Shown here: piece by piece, positions 15,929-24,906 of the stretch | How positions within the stretch are numbered: the stretch's first letter is position 1 | Layout: each line of letters begins with the position of its first letter | Origin: GCA-2708415 sp964351905 | Lineage (GTDB): Bacteria > Pseudomonadota > Alphaproteobacteria > Micavibrionales > Micavibrionaceae | Direction: 5' to 3' | NCBI GenBank assembly: GCA_964351905.1 | Contig: CAYGPG010000009.1 | Coordinates: 1 to 58,052 of the forward strand | DNA: 58,052 nt | Notes under the pieces: generated by a model | Database searches by the model: none | What the model was told of the DNA's origin: nothing | The model's input: the letters and a program-made list of their open reading frames with translations, nothing else | Made by a program: the position numbers and the translations under genes

Positions 15929-16966
15929 ATGACAAGCCCTTTTAACAAATTAGATGAACGTGCCCGCGCCGTATTCTCTCACATTGTGGAGAGTTTTATG
16001 CGTGATGGCTCGCCTGTGGGTTCGCGCACTTTATCACGCAGCATTACCGCCTCTCCCGCGACAATTCGCAATGTCATGTCAGATTTAGAATTTTTAGGGC
16101 TGCTCCAAGCCCCTCATACATCAGCGGGACGCCTCCCTACAGATTTAGGACTGCGTTATTTCGTTGATGGTATCTTGGAAAAAGGCGCGTTGAGCCAAAC
16201 AGATCGTGCCGCGCTTGAGGCCGAATGCGCCAATAAAGACCTGTCCATGAATGATGCGTTGGAAAAAGCAAGCTCCGCACTTTCTGGATTATCCGCCAGC
16301 GCGGGTTTAGTCGTTGCACCAAAACAAACGAGTAAAGCCATTCACCACATAGAATTTGTTTCCCTTTCGACTGAAAAAACCATGGTAATTTTGGTGCATG
16401 CCGACGGCAGTGTAGAGAACAGAATTCTTGACCACCCCCAAGGCATTACAACAGATATGCTGCGCCAAACAGGGCAATTTTTGTCAGAACGCTTGCACGG
16501 GCGCACGATTACCGAAATGCAAGACAATATCTTAAAAGAGATCAAAGAACGTAAATCAGAATTAGAGCCCCTCATCACCAAAGTTGTCGAAGCAGGCCTC
16601 GCGACCAAACTCAATGATGGGCGCCTGATCGTACGGGGATATTCCCAATTGGTCGATAGTGCGTTTGAAAAAGATTTAGACCGCGTCCGCACGCTTATGG
16701 AACAACTCGAGTCTCAAGAAACCGCGTCAAAATTGCTCGAAGGCGCTTCGGGCGCAGATGGTGTCAAAATCTATATCGGTTCTGAAAATTCAATTTTTGA
16801 AGGCAGTGGCACCTCCCTCGTCATCAGCCCCTATCATGATGCAGACCACCAGATTGTCGGCGCGATTGGCGTGATTGGCCCGACGCACCTCAATTACGCC
16901 AAAATCATTCCCAGCGTGAATTACATGGCCGAAATCCTCTCCCGCCGCTTCAAGGGCCTCGATTAG
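15929..16966 (+). CDS. hrcA: HrcA heat-inducible transcription repressor
   Basis: A 345-residue repressor that binds CIRCE operators and is assisted by GroEL. The N-terminal winged-helix (R-A-V-F-S-H-I-V-E-S-F...V-G-S-R-T-L-S), the L-E-F-L-G-L-L-Q-A-P-H-T-S-A-G-R-L-P-T-D-L-G-L-R-Y-F-V-D block and the C-terminal G-A-I-G-V-I-G-P-T-H-L-N-Y-A-K-I-I-P dimerisation region are all typical. It is separated from grpE by one exported-protein gene, unlike the usual direct hrcA-grpE pair. Its own leader lacks CIRCE, so its targets probably lie outside the window (groESL). Confidence 0.95.
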   Translation: MTSPFNKLDERARAVFSHIVESFMRDGSPVGSRTLSRSITASPATIRNVMSDLEFLGLLQAPHTSAGRLPTDLGLRYFVDGILEKGALSQTDRAALEAECANKDLSMNDALEKASSALSGLSASAGLVVAPKQTSKAIHHIEFVSLSTEKTMVILVHADGSVENRILDHPQGITTDMLRQTGQFLSERLHGRTITEMQDNILKEIKERKSELEPLITKVVEAGLATKLNDGRLIVRGYSQLVDSAFEKDLDRVRTLMEQLESQETASKLLEGASGADGVKIYIGSENSIFEGSGTSLVISPYHDADHQIVGAIGVIGPTHLNYAKIIPSVNYMAEILSRRFKGLD

Positions 16967-17021
16967 GTATAAGCCAAAGAGACAATTTGCCCCCGCCACA
17001 TGAAAGCGTTATATTGCACAC

Positions 17022-17786
17022 ATGATTAGATTATTAGCCATCCTGACCCTCATCGTTCTACCCTCCCTGTCTTTGGCAGAAGAGACAGGAGAGTTAATTT
17101 TACCGCGCATTACCAATGTCTCAATTGTGCATCACACCTACATGGAGCCAGAGCAATTTGGCATTTTGATGAAAATACCGAACGCCGTCAGTGGTTGTTA
17201 TGATGTTAGTTCTATTGGATATAAAACCACCTTCATTGAAAAAAATTATTTGGATATTGAAGTGACGGGGTACAAACGCACCCCAATAAAAACAAAAAAT
17301 GTTTCTTATGATTGTAGCGTCGGCACAAAAGTTGTCACCGCAACTATTCCTTTAAATACCAATGATTTACGTGAACGAAATATTCGCCAAATTCGTTTTA
17401 AACGCGGCGTGATCGAAGATGCTTATAATGTTGAGCTTTTAGACAATGCCGTTACGTTGTCCCCTGTTCGTACAACATCGTTCAAACCCTTGGGTTCACT
17501 AACGCATAACATCTCTGGTGGTGGGCTTGTTAAATTAAGCGTTCCGATGCTTCAAAAAGGCGAAGATGTTTCAACATTGTTAAAAAACTTTGCCTATGGT
17601 CGTGCACTTGAAACTTCAGATAAAGGCTCGCACATTTTCATGGATCAAAGCGGGGAAACCATAGCCAAGATCGGCGAAAATGGCTATGCGGAGCTTGGAA
17701 CTATTCAAGTTCCCCGTCCCTTTAACAACGGAAACGGCGTTCAAATGACAAAGGCACCTTTGAAAGTATTTGCCAGCCGTCCCTAA
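17022..17786 (+). CDS. Exported hypothetical protein between hrcA and grpE
   Basis: A 254-residue protein with a signal peptide (M-I-R-L-L-A-I-L-T-L-I-V-L-P-S-L-S-L-A). The beta-rich body has two Cys (in G-C-Y-D and Y-D-C-S) that may form a disulfide. I do not recognise a family. It lies in the same direction as hrcA and grpE, 55 nt and 46 nt from them, so it may be part of their transcript, which would give it a stress-linked expression. Confidence 0.75.
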   Translation: MIRLLAILTLIVLPSLSLAEETGELILPRITNVSIVHHTYMEPEQFGILMKIPNAVSGCYDVSSIGYKTTFIEKNYLDIEVTGYKRTPIKTKNVSYDCSVGTKVVTATIPLNTNDLRERNIRQIRFKRGVIEDAYNVELLDNAVTLSPVRTTSFKPLGSLTHNISGGGLVKLSVPMLQKGEDVSTLLKNFAYGRALETSDKGSHIFMDQSGETIAKIGENGYAELGTIQVPRPFNNGNGVQMTKAPLKVFASRP

Positions 17787-17832
17787 CCTGCGTTATAAAA
17801 CGTCAAATTTTAATATTAGTTAAGAAGAGATC

Positions 17833-18447
17833 ATGAGCACAGAAGACAATAAAAACAACGAAGACAATCTTAACCCAACGAACATCGAAGAAGGTGCGGA
17901 AGAAAATGTTGTGAACATGCCAGGCGCAGGCGCAGAAAATGCAACTCTTTCGCCTGACGATCAAATCGCAAAATTACAAAATGAACTATTAGAAGCCCGC
18001 GACCGTACCATGCGTGCGTTGGCTGATGCGGAGAATACCCGCAAACGCGCCATGAAAGACCGCGATGATGCGGGTAAATATGCCGTTTCAAACTTTGCCC
18101 GCGACCTGCTTGATTTTAGTGATAATTTCAAACGCGCCCTTGATGCGATGCCTGACGATGCACCGCCTGCCGTAGCAGAAGGTCTAACGGCCATGCGTAA
18201 TGAACTCCAAAACACTTTTGAGCGTCATGGTATCCGTAAAATTGAACCACTGGATGAGATGTTCGACGCCAACTTCCACGAAGTCATGTTCGAAGCCCCG
18301 TCTGAGAAGGCCCCCGGCACCATCACCCAAGTCATCGAAGCCGGCTACGTCCTAAACGACCGCCTCCTACGCGCCGCCAAAGTAGGCATCGCCAAAGCCG
18401 GCGATCAAAACACCGAAGCTGGTGCGAAAGTTGATATTAAAGGTTAG
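17833..18447 (+). CDS. grpE: GrpE nucleotide-exchange factor of DnaK
   Basis: A 204-residue cochaperone. It has an acidic disordered N-terminus, a long helix with A-D-A-E-N-T-R-K-R-A, and the C-terminal beta domain with F-E-R-H-G-I-R-K-I, D-E-x-F-D-A-N-F-H-E and V-I-E-A-G-Y-V-L-N-D-R-L-L-R-A-A-K-V. It drives ADP release from DnaK in the cytoplasm. A family A repeat remnant follows the stop. Confidence 0.96.
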   Translation: MSTEDNKNNEDNLNPTNIEEGAEENVVNMPGAGAENATLSPDDQIAKLQNELLEARDRTMRALADAENTRKRAMKDRDDAGKYAVSNFARDLLDFSDNFKRALDAMPDDAPPAVAEGLTAMRNELQNTFERHGIRKIEPLDEMFDANFHEVMFEAPSEKAPGTITQVIEAGYVLNDRLLRAAKVGIAKAGDQNTEAGAKVDIKG

Positions 18448-18464
18448 TAAACTATCAACTTTGG

Positions 18465-18514
18465 CACATCCCAGTGAAAACTGGGATATAGATGCCAGCC
18501 TGCGATGGCATGTG
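18465..18514. repeat. Family A repeat, core only
   Basis: CACATCCCAG...CTGGGAT followed by GATGCCAGC...TGGCATGTG: the two inner hairpins without the outer CGTCATTGCGAG arms. It lies between convergent grpE and purC and could act as a terminator. Confidence 0.75.
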
Positions 18515-18534
18515 AAAATAGGAAAACATTTAAA

Positions 18535-19512
18535 TTAAGCAGCCTTCGATTGGTCGCTTAATTTTTTTAAGCTTTTGATCACACGCTGTTCTGGGTTCTC
18601 GCCCGCTGTGCTCATATCAAATTTTTGACCTGTTATTTTCTCGTAAACGCTGATGTAGGTTTCTGCAGTTGAGATACGCAAGTCATTTGGAATTTTGGGA
18701 ATATCATCTTTGTACGCATCCACGCGTGCCACAACCCAGCGGCGGATTTGATCTTTATCAAGCGTGGTTGGCGCTTCGCCCTTTTCAATTGATGCGTCAT
18801 ACGTATCCGCCATCCAATAACGGCTGCTATCTGGTGTATGAATTTCATCGCCAAGCGTGAGAACACCGTCTTTATCAAAACCAAATTCGTACTTGGTATC
18901 GACCAAAATCAAGCCTGCTTTTGCGGCAATTTCTTGACCACGCGCAAACAGCGCTAATGCATAAGCACCCACCTGCTCCCAAACATCCTTGGGCAAAATG
19001 CCTTGCTCGACAATTTGCGCCGCCGATAACGGTGCATCATGGTCACCTGTTGCGGCCTTGGTGGTCGGCGTAATAATTGGCGTGTCTAATTTCTGGTTAT
19101 CGACCATACCATCAGGGAACGTCATACCGTACATCTCGCGCTCGCCACGCTTATACATGGTAAGCAAGGACGTCCCTGTTGAGCCTGCCAAATATCCACG
19201 CACCACCAATTCCACAGGCAACATTTCCAAATTCTTACAAACAACAATGCTAGGGTCTGGATAATCAATCACATGGTTCGGACAAATATCTTGGGTCTGT
19301 TCAAACCAAAAACGCGAGAGCTGCGTGAGCACCTGCCCTTTAAACGGTATCGTCGTAATTTGACGATCAAACGCACTTAAACGGTCAGAGGTAACCAACA
19401 TCTTATGCCCATCAGGCGTATCATAAACATGGCGCACCTTGCCAATATAAGGATTAATCCCTTCCGCAAAGTCGATATTCTTAATGGTTTTGTTTAAATA
19501 ATCTTTGATCAT
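18535..19512 (-). CDS. purC: SAICAR synthetase
   Basis: Phosphoribosylaminoimidazole-succinocarboxamide synthase of de novo purine synthesis (CAIR + Asp + ATP to SAICAR); cytoplasmic. At 325 residues it belongs to the longer subfamily. Visible features are V-T-S-D-R-L-S-A-F-D-R, V-E-L-V-V-R-G-Y-L-A-G-S and L-I-L-V-D-T-K-Y-E-F-G, with D-E-I-H-T-P-D-S-S-R-Y-W. It is a single gene, convergent with grpE, whereas purB lies far away at 46115. Confidence 0.96.
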   Translation of the reverse strand: MIKDYLNKTIKNIDFAEGINPYIGKVRHVYDTPDGHKMLVTSDRLSAFDRQITTIPFKGQVLTQLSRFWFEQTQDICPNHVIDYPDPSIVVCKNLEMLPVELVVRGYLAGSTGTSLLTMYKRGEREMYGMTFPDGMVDNQKLDTPIITPTTKAATGDHDAPLSAAQIVEQGILPKDVWEQVGAYALALFARGQEIAAKAGLILVDTKYEFGFDKDGVLTLGDEIHTPDSSRYWMADTYDASIEKGEAPTTLDKDQIRRWVVARVDAYKDDIPKIPNDLRISTAETYISVYEKITGQKFDMSTAGENPEQRVIKSLKKLSDQSKAA

Positions 19513-19580
19513 TTCTTTGCCCTAGAAAATTACGCTTATAATTAAATACAATGAAACATATGACACTGCTGATAAATAGA

Positions 19581-20144
19581 TCAAGCTATTAAACTAGGCG
19601 GTTTCCTTTTAGCCTCTAAATGAGCGCGCCTTTTTATGGCTTGTTCTGCTTTGGCAGACATAGTATCTTGAAGATCAACCATCAGCAATGTGATACTATG
19701 AAAAAAAGGATTTGCTGCAAATCGGCTTAAATCATCTGTTATAAGAGGTTCTAACTTTCTATCTTTAGGAACACGATGTCCTCGTACGCTAAAACTCATA
19801 CTTACTTCATCATTTTCACGATTGAAATCAATATGTAAGTAATAATCGCCTGTTTTCTTTCGCGGTTTAACAATACCTTTTTCAGTCAATCTTTGCGCAT
19901 TAAAAGTTCCTGCAAGCAAGCTGGCATTTGCGTAACGAACTGCGCTTTCAGGTCCATCTATTTTAAATACATAGCGTTTTGACTTTTTTCCACCACCTAT
20001 GTAATGCCCCTCGTAACTATCAATTAGAGATGCATTTCTGGTCTGCTTTAAAAATGTTTCACTCTGACGAATTGCGGTATGAAACAACACGTCTTCCAAA
20101 CGTGATTGCTCAAAAGCACCTCTTATTACTTTCTGATAAGTCAT
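19581..20144 (-). CDS. Hypothetical cytoplasmic protein
   Basis: An unrecognised basic protein of 187 residues with no signal peptide or membrane segment. A central beta-like part has Y-V-F-K-I-D-G-P-E-S and Y-Y-L-H-I-D-F-N-R-E-N-D-E-V-S-M-S-F-S-V. It ends in a Lys/Arg-rich helix (Q-A-I-K-R-R-A-H-L-E-A-K-R-K-P-P). It stands alone between purC and the dnaK leader, is transcribed away from dnaK and is more AT-rich than its neighbours. Confidence 0.7.
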   Translation of the reverse strand: MTYQKVIRGAFEQSRLEDVLFHTAIRQSETFLKQTRNASLIDSYEGHYIGGGKKSKRYVFKIDGPESAVRYANASLLAGTFNAQRLTEKGIVKPRKKTGDYYLHIDFNRENDEVSMSFSVRGHRVPKDRKLEPLITDDLSRFAANPFFHSITLLMVDLQDTMSAKAEQAIKRRAHLEAKRKPPSLIA

Positions 20145-20235
20145 TTTTCGCCAAAGCTAATAATTAAAATTATTTTTTACATAATTTAAAAACTCTATTT
20201 GGTCAACCATTTTGTAACAATATTACAAAAAAGTC

Positions 20236-20265
20236 TTGATCTTTTAGGAACATATTTGATATATT
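20236..20265 (+). promoter_or_regulatory. Candidate promoter far upstream of dnaK
   Basis: TTGATC (20236-20241) and TATATT (20260-20265) with an 18-bp spacer. If used for dnaK it would give a leader of about 260 nt. No convincing sigma-32 promoter was found closer to the gene. Confidence 0.4.
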
Positions 20266-20411
20266 GAGGTTAGTAAAGGTGCTGTGTGAAACGGGCTTTT
20301 ATTATATAAATGTTGCCAAATGTTTGAAAAATAACAGGGACATGATTTGATAAAGAGAAACGAGACCACTTCTTGTGAGTCGTTATAACTCTATCCTTTT
20401 ATTCTCCCTTA

Positions 20412-20465
20412 TTATTTTATACGACATTAGGCATAAATTTATTTTATACGACATTAGGCATAAAT
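20412..20465. repeat. Perfect 27-bp tandem duplication in the dnaK leader
   Basis: Two identical 27-bp AT-rich units, 20412-20438 and 20439-20465, each containing TATACGACATTAGGCATAAA. The 390-nt stretch 20145-20534 holds this repeat, the candidate promoter and no gene that I can support. Confidence 0.9.
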
Positions 20466-20534
20466 TATTCGGCTTTTACGGTTGGAATTGCTCAACGTAA
20501 TCGCTATAACTCGCTTTAGAAAAAGGAGAAAAGC

Positions 20535-22484
20535 ATGTCAAAAGTAATCGGTATCGATTTAGGAACTACAAACTCTTGTGTGGCCGTCATGGACGGTAAA
20601 GAGCCCCGCGTGATTGAAAACGCAGAAGGCGCGCGCACAACCCCCTCCATGGTGGGTTTTACAAAGGATGATGAACGCCTTGTGGGTCAACCTGCAAAAC
20701 GTCAGGCGGTCACAAACCCTGAAAATACAGTCTTTGCGATTAAACGCCTGATTGGTCGTCGTTTTAAGGACAAAGATGTTCAAGAAATGAAGAAAAAAGC
20801 ACCTTTCAAAATTGTTGAAGGTGATAACGGCGATGCATGGGTTGAGATTGATGGTGAGAAAATGGCACCGTCACAAATCTCTGCCATGATTTTGCAAAAG
20901 ATGAAAGAAACAGCCGAAAGCTATTTAGGCGAGAACGTGACCCAAGCGGTTATTACAGTTCCTGCTTATTTCAATGACTCTCAACGTCAAGCGACAAAAG
21001 ACGCGGGTAAAATTGCCGGCCTTGAAGTGCTTCGTATTATTAACGAGCCAACAGCCGCCGCACTTGCGTACGGTTTAGATAAAAAATCTACGGGGACTAT
21101 CATTGTTTATGACTTGGGTGGTGGTACGTTCGACGTGTCCGTCCTTGAAATTGGCGATGGTGTGTTTGAAGTAAAATCCACAAACGGAGATACGTTCCTT
21201 GGTGGTGAAGACTTTGATACCCGTATTATCGAATATTTAGCCGATGAGTTCAAAAAAGAACAAGGTATTGATCTGCGTGAAGACAAGCTTGCGCTTCAAC
21301 GTCTAAAAGAAGCCGCAGAAAAAGCCAAGATTGAGCTTTCAAGCGCGTCACAAACAGAAGTGAACTTGCCGTTCGTGACCGCAGATGCGTCAGGCCCTAA
21401 ACACTTAAACGTGAAGCTCTCCCGTGCGAAGTTGGAAAGCCTTGTTGATGACCTTGTGAAACGTACGCTTGATCCTGTGAAAGCAGCGCTCAAAGATGCT
21501 GGTCTAAAAGCTTCCGACATTGATGATGTCATCATGGTTGGTGGTATGACCCGTATGCCAAAAATCTTGGAAACGGTTAAGGATTACTTTGGTAAAGACC
21601 CGCATAAAGGTGTAAATCCTGATGAAGTGGTTGCAATCGGTGCGGCAATCCAAGGGGGTGTTTTACAAGGGGACGTGAAAGACGTTCTTCTTCTTGATGT
21701 AACACCGCTTTCACTTGGTATCGAAACGCTTGGTGGTGTGTTCACGCGTTTGATTGACCGCAACACAACAATCCCAACGAAGAAATCACAAGTGTTCTCA
21801 ACAGCAGAAGATAATCAATCTGCTGTGACCATTCGTGTGTTCCAAGGGGAGCGTGAAATGGCGGCGGATAACAAGCCGCTCGGTCAATTTGACCTTGTTG
21901 GTATTCCCTCTGCCCCGCGCGGTATGCCACAAATTGAAGTGACTTTTGACATTGATGCCAACGGTATCGTCAACGTGTCTGCCAAAGATAAGGCGACGAA
22001 TAAGGAACAACAAATCCGTATTCAGGCTTCTGGCGGTCTATCTGATGATGATATCGAGCAAATGGTTAAGGATGCCGAAGCCAACGCCGACAGTGATAAA
22101 GCCAAACGCGCCTCCGTTGAAGCACGCAACAGCGCCGAAAGTCTGATCCATCAGACTGAAAGCACTATTAAAGACCTTGGCGATGATGTTCCTGCGGAAG
22201 AAAAAGCAGAAATTGACACCGCGATGGAAGAGCTGAAAGCATTATTAGAAGATGATGCGTCAACAAGCGAAGATATCAAGGCCAAAACAGAAACCTTGAT
22301 GACGGCGTCCATGAAGCTTGGTGAACTTGTTTATAAGAAAAAACAAGAAGAGGAAGCCGCCGAAGCAGGTAATTCAGAAGAAGCAAACGCAGAAAATGCA
22401 AACGCTTCTGATGATGACATCATTGATGCAGAAGTTGTTGAAGAAGACGATAACGCCGAAAAAGACGACAAAAAATCTGCTTAA
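20535..22484 (+). CDS. dnaK: DnaK (Hsp70) chaperone
   Basis: A 649-residue ATP-dependent chaperone of normal length. The start I-G-I-D-L-G-T-T-N-S-C-V, the phosphate loop V-Y-D-L-G-G-G-T-F-D-V-S, V-G-G-M-T-R-M-P and the substrate-binding domain (L-L-D-V-T-P-L-S-L-G-I-E-T-L-G-G-V) are intact. The helical lid and an acidic Asn/Glu/Asp-rich tail follow. AAGGAG precedes the ATG. Unlike the usual dnaK-dnaJ pair, a repeat and an acetyltransferase gene lie between it and dnaJ. Confidence 0.98.
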   Translation: MSKVIGIDLGTTNSCVAVMDGKEPRVIENAEGARTTPSMVGFTKDDERLVGQPAKRQAVTNPENTVFAIKRLIGRRFKDKDVQEMKKKAPFKIVEGDNGDAWVEIDGEKMAPSQISAMILQKMKETAESYLGENVTQAVITVPAYFNDSQRQATKDAGKIAGLEVLRIINEPTAAALAYGLDKKSTGTIIVYDLGGGTFDVSVLEIGDGVFEVKSTNGDTFLGGEDFDTRIIEYLADEFKKEQGIDLREDKLALQRLKEAAEKAKIELSSASQTEVNLPFVTADASGPKHLNVKLSRAKLESLVDDLVKRTLDPVKAALKDAGLKASDIDDVIMVGGMTRMPKILETVKDYFGKDPHKGVNPDEVVAIGAAIQGGVLQGDVKDVLLLDVTPLSLGIETLGGVFTRLIDRNTTIPTKKSQVFSTAEDNQSAVTIRVFQGEREMAADNKPLGQFDLVGIPSAPRGMPQIEVTFDIDANGIVNVSAKDKATNKEQQIRIQASGGLSDDDIEQMVKDAEANADSDKAKRASVEARNSAESLIHQTESTIKDLGDDVPAEEKAEIDTAMEELKALLEDDASTSEDIKAKTETLMTASMKLGELVYKKKQEEEAAEAGNSEEANAENANASDDDIIDAEVVEEDDNAEKDDKKSA

Positions 22485-22497
22485 TTAACCTAACAAC

Positions 22498-22630
22498 CGT
22501 CATTGCGAGGAACAAAGCGATCTAGAAGTTATCTACACACACATCCCATCGAAAGATGGGATCTAGATGCCAGCTTACGCTGGCATGTGTGAGATTTTCT
22601 TTTTATTGCAACGTCCTACTCGCAATGACG
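22498..22630. repeat. Family A repeat, complete copy
   Basis: Outer arms CGTCATTGCGAG (22498-22509) and CTCGCAATGACG (22619-22630), with inner hairpins CCCATC-GAAA-GATGGG and GCCAGC-TTAC-GCTGGC. This is the best-preserved copy in the window, directly after dnaK. Confidence 0.9.
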
Positions 22631-22643
22631 AAATAGGCAATCA

Positions 22644-23129
22644 ATGTCATATGGAATAGCCTACTTAGCAGACCACCCGAACCATCTGGGCACTATTGCC
22701 CAATGGTACTGGAATGAATGGGATAGACACGAAGGCTGGGAATTATCTCGCTCATTTGAATTTGCTAAAAATGGATGTAACAAAGATAAATTAGACATTA
22801 TTTTAATTGCTATTAATGAACAAAAAGAATGTATAGGAACAATACAGCTTCGTAAGAAATGGGGATTAGGCGCAGAAATACCTGAACATTTAAAGCAATA
22901 TTCACCTTGGCTCGGCAGCTTATATGTACACCCTGATCATCGCGGCGGAAGAATAGGGTTTGATTTATGTGAGGCGCTAAAAGAAGCGGCTTTGAACATC
23001 GGAATTAAAAAATGCTATGCAGCGACATCGCATTTGGATAAATTTTTTAAATTAAAAAATGGCGTTGTCGTTGATGAAACCCATTTTGCAAACGAAGATA
23101 TGAGAATTTATGAATTCTCTTTAGGATAA
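22644..23129 (+). CDS. GNAT acetyltransferase between dnaK and dnaJ
   Basis: A 161-residue GCN5-like N-acetyltransferase. The CoA-binding block is L-G-S-L-Y-V-H-P-D-H-R-G-G-R-I-G, followed by the helix L-C-E-A-L-K-E-A-A. Strand L-D-I-I-L-I-A-I-N-E and C-I-G-T-I-Q-L-R complete the core. Acceptor unknown. It ends 4 nt before dnaJ, so it is probably co-transcribed with it. The codons are AT-richer than those of the flanking chaperone genes, suggesting later insertion into the dnaK-dnaJ locus. Confidence 0.85.
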   Translation: MSYGIAYLADHPNHLGTIAQWYWNEWDRHEGWELSRSFEFAKNGCNKDKLDIILIAINEQKECIGTIQLRKKWGLGAEIPEHLKQYSPWLGSLYVHPDHRGGRIGFDLCEALKEAALNIGIKKCYAATSHLDKFFKLKNGVVVDETHFANEDMRIYEFSLG

Positions 23130-23133
23130 TATA

Positions 23134-24309
23134 ATGGCTCAAGACTATTACAAAACATTAGGCGTTGATAAAAACTCGGACGCGGCGGAGATTAAAAAAG
23201 CTTATCGTAAGATGGCGATGAAATATCATCCTGACCAAAATAAAGATAACAAAGAAGCCGAAGCAAAATTTAAAGAAATCAACGCGGCCTACGATGTTTT
23301 AAAAGACGAGCAAAAACGCGCGGCTTATGATCAATTTGGCGATGCGGCCTTTGATGGCTCCCAAGGACCTTTTGGGGGCGGTGGCGGTCAACGTGGCGGC
23401 AATCCGTTTGGCGGCGGCGGCTTCGGCGGTGCAAACTTCTCTGACATATTCGAAGATATGTTTGGCGGCGGCGGTTTTGGCGGACAGGCGCGTAACCCCA
23501 ACGGCGCACAACGCGGCGCAGACCTGCAATACGCCATGGATATAACGCTCGAAGATGCCTATAACGGCAAACAAGAAACAATCACCGTGCCCATCAATGA
23601 CACCTGTGATCAATGTAAAGGTTCTGGCGCAGAAAAAGGGCAAAAGGCTGAAGACTGCTCCACCTGTCATGGCGCGGGACGTGTGCGCGCCCAACAAGGA
23701 TTTTTCACGATTGAGCGTACCTGCTCCACCTGTGGCGGTGACGGTAAAGTCATTAAAAACCCTTGTAAAAAATGTTCTGGTGCAGGACGTGTACGCCGCG
23801 AAAAAACATTAAAAGTAAATATCCCTAAAGGTATCGAAGGCGGTCGCCGTATTCGTTTAACCGGCGAAGGTGAGGCTGGCGTGCGCGGTGGACCTTCTGG
23901 TGATCTTTATATTCTCATCGGTGTAAAATCACACAAATTCTTTAAACGTGATGGCGCCAATTTATATGGTCGCGTGCCTATCGCCATGACAACCGCGTCC
24001 TTGGGCGGTGAAGTCGAAGTACCCACCATTGCAGGCAAGCGCACAAAAGTAAAAATTCCAAACGGTACCCAAACGGGTCAGCAATTTAGGTTGCGTGAAA
24101 AAGGGATGCCCGTCATGAATTCGTCAACCCATGGTGATATGTACATTGAAATTTTTGTTGAAACCCCCGTCAACCTCAACAAAAAACAAAAACAAATGTT
24201 CGAAGAACTAGACAAAGACCTCAGCGGTAAGGACGGGAAAAAGCATTCGCCAGAATCTAGCGGTTTCTTTGACCGAATGAAAGACCTTTGGACGGACTTA
24301 ACTGAATAG
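23134..24309 (+). CDS. dnaJ: DnaJ (Hsp40) cochaperone
   Basis: A 391-residue type I J-protein. The J domain has Y-H-P-D-Q-N-K, followed by a Gly/Phe-rich linker and the zinc domain with four C-x2-C-x-G-x-G repeats (C-D-Q-C, C-S-T-C, C-S-T-C, C-K-K-C). The C-terminal substrate domains follow. It stimulates the DnaK ATPase. Confidence 0.97.
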   Translation: MAQDYYKTLGVDKNSDAAEIKKAYRKMAMKYHPDQNKDNKEAEAKFKEINAAYDVLKDEQKRAAYDQFGDAAFDGSQGPFGGGGGQRGGNPFGGGGFGGANFSDIFEDMFGGGGFGGQARNPNGAQRGADLQYAMDITLEDAYNGKQETITVPINDTCDQCKGSGAEKGQKAEDCSTCHGAGRVRAQQGFFTIERTCSTCGGDGKVIKNPCKKCSGAGRVRREKTLKVNIPKGIEGGRRIRLTGEGEAGVRGGPSGDLYILIGVKSHKFFKRDGANLYGRVPIAMTTASLGGEVEVPTIAGKRTKVKIPNGTQTGQQFRLREKGMPVMNSSTHGDMYIEIFVETPVNLNKKQKQMFEELDKDLSGKDGKKHSPESSGFFDRMKDLWTDLTE

Positions 24310-24348
24310 ACTCCAAATCTGTTATTGCTACAAAACAACTCAGAAAAT

Positions 24349-24421
24349 GTCATCCCGACCAACGTGGAGGGATCTTAGCAGGTCAAAACAGATAAGATCC
24401 TTCGACTTCGCTCAGGATGAC
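24349..24421. repeat. Family B element after dnaJ
   Basis: GTCATCCCGACC...GGAGGGATCTT and AAGATCCTTCGACTTCGCTC...GGATGAC form two partly degenerate hairpins. Confidence 0.75.
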
Positions 24422-24477
24422 AAAAGAGTAAAAAAATTCTCCGTGCAACTCTTTGTTCTCCATGGTAAAAACCTACT

Positions 24478-24906
24478 ATGACAAAAATTTGGTTTGAAGA
24501 TTACGACTTAGAGATGCTGAATGGCCTACGCAACGCCAATATGGCGGGGCATTTGGGTATTGAATTTCTTGAAATTGGCGATGATTACCTCAAAGCCCGT
24601 ATGCCCGTGGACGAGCGCACAAAACAAGCCTTTGGCATTCTTCACGGCGGGGCGAGCTGCGTTCTGTCCGAAACACTCGGCTCTGTCGCCGCATGGATGT
24701 GCATTGATCCTACCAAACAAATGGCGGTCGGCATTGAAATCAACGCCAATCATATTCGCTCTGCCACCGATGGATACGTCACGGGCATTTGTAAACCCGT
24801 TCAAGTTGGGCGCACCATTCACGTATGGAACACAGAAATTTTCAAAGATGATGGCAAGATGTCATGTGTCTCTCGCCTCACCTGCGCCATTAAGGATAAG
24901 AAATAA
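24478..24906 (+). CDS. PaaI/YbdB-type hotdog thioesterase
   Basis: A 142-residue acyl-CoA thioesterase of the hotdog fold. The family motif G-I-L-H-G-G-A-S-C-V-L-S-E-T-L-G-S contains the catalytic E, and V-G-I-E-I-N-A-N-H-I-R follows. It resembles EntH/MenI-like hydrolases of aromatic acyl-CoA; the substrate is not readable. Its stop overlaps the next ATG (TAATG). Confidence 0.88.
   Translation: MTKIWFEDYDLEMLNGLRNANMAGHLGIEFLEIGDDYLKARMPVDERTKQAFGILHGGASCVLSETLGSVAAWMCIDPTKQMAVGIEINANHIRSATDGYVTGICKPVQVGRTIHVWNTEIFKDDGKMSCVSRLTCAIKDKK

Noticed and set aside
20360..20400. Sigma-32 promoter in the dnaK leader (CTTGTG followed by a CCTTTTA-like -10)
   Set aside because: The -10 match is poor and the spacing is uncertain; not strong enough to list.
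23279..23697. Minus-strand ORFs of 100-132 codons within dnaJ
   Set aside because: Produced by the Gly/Cys-rich reading frame of dnaJ; no independent coding signal.
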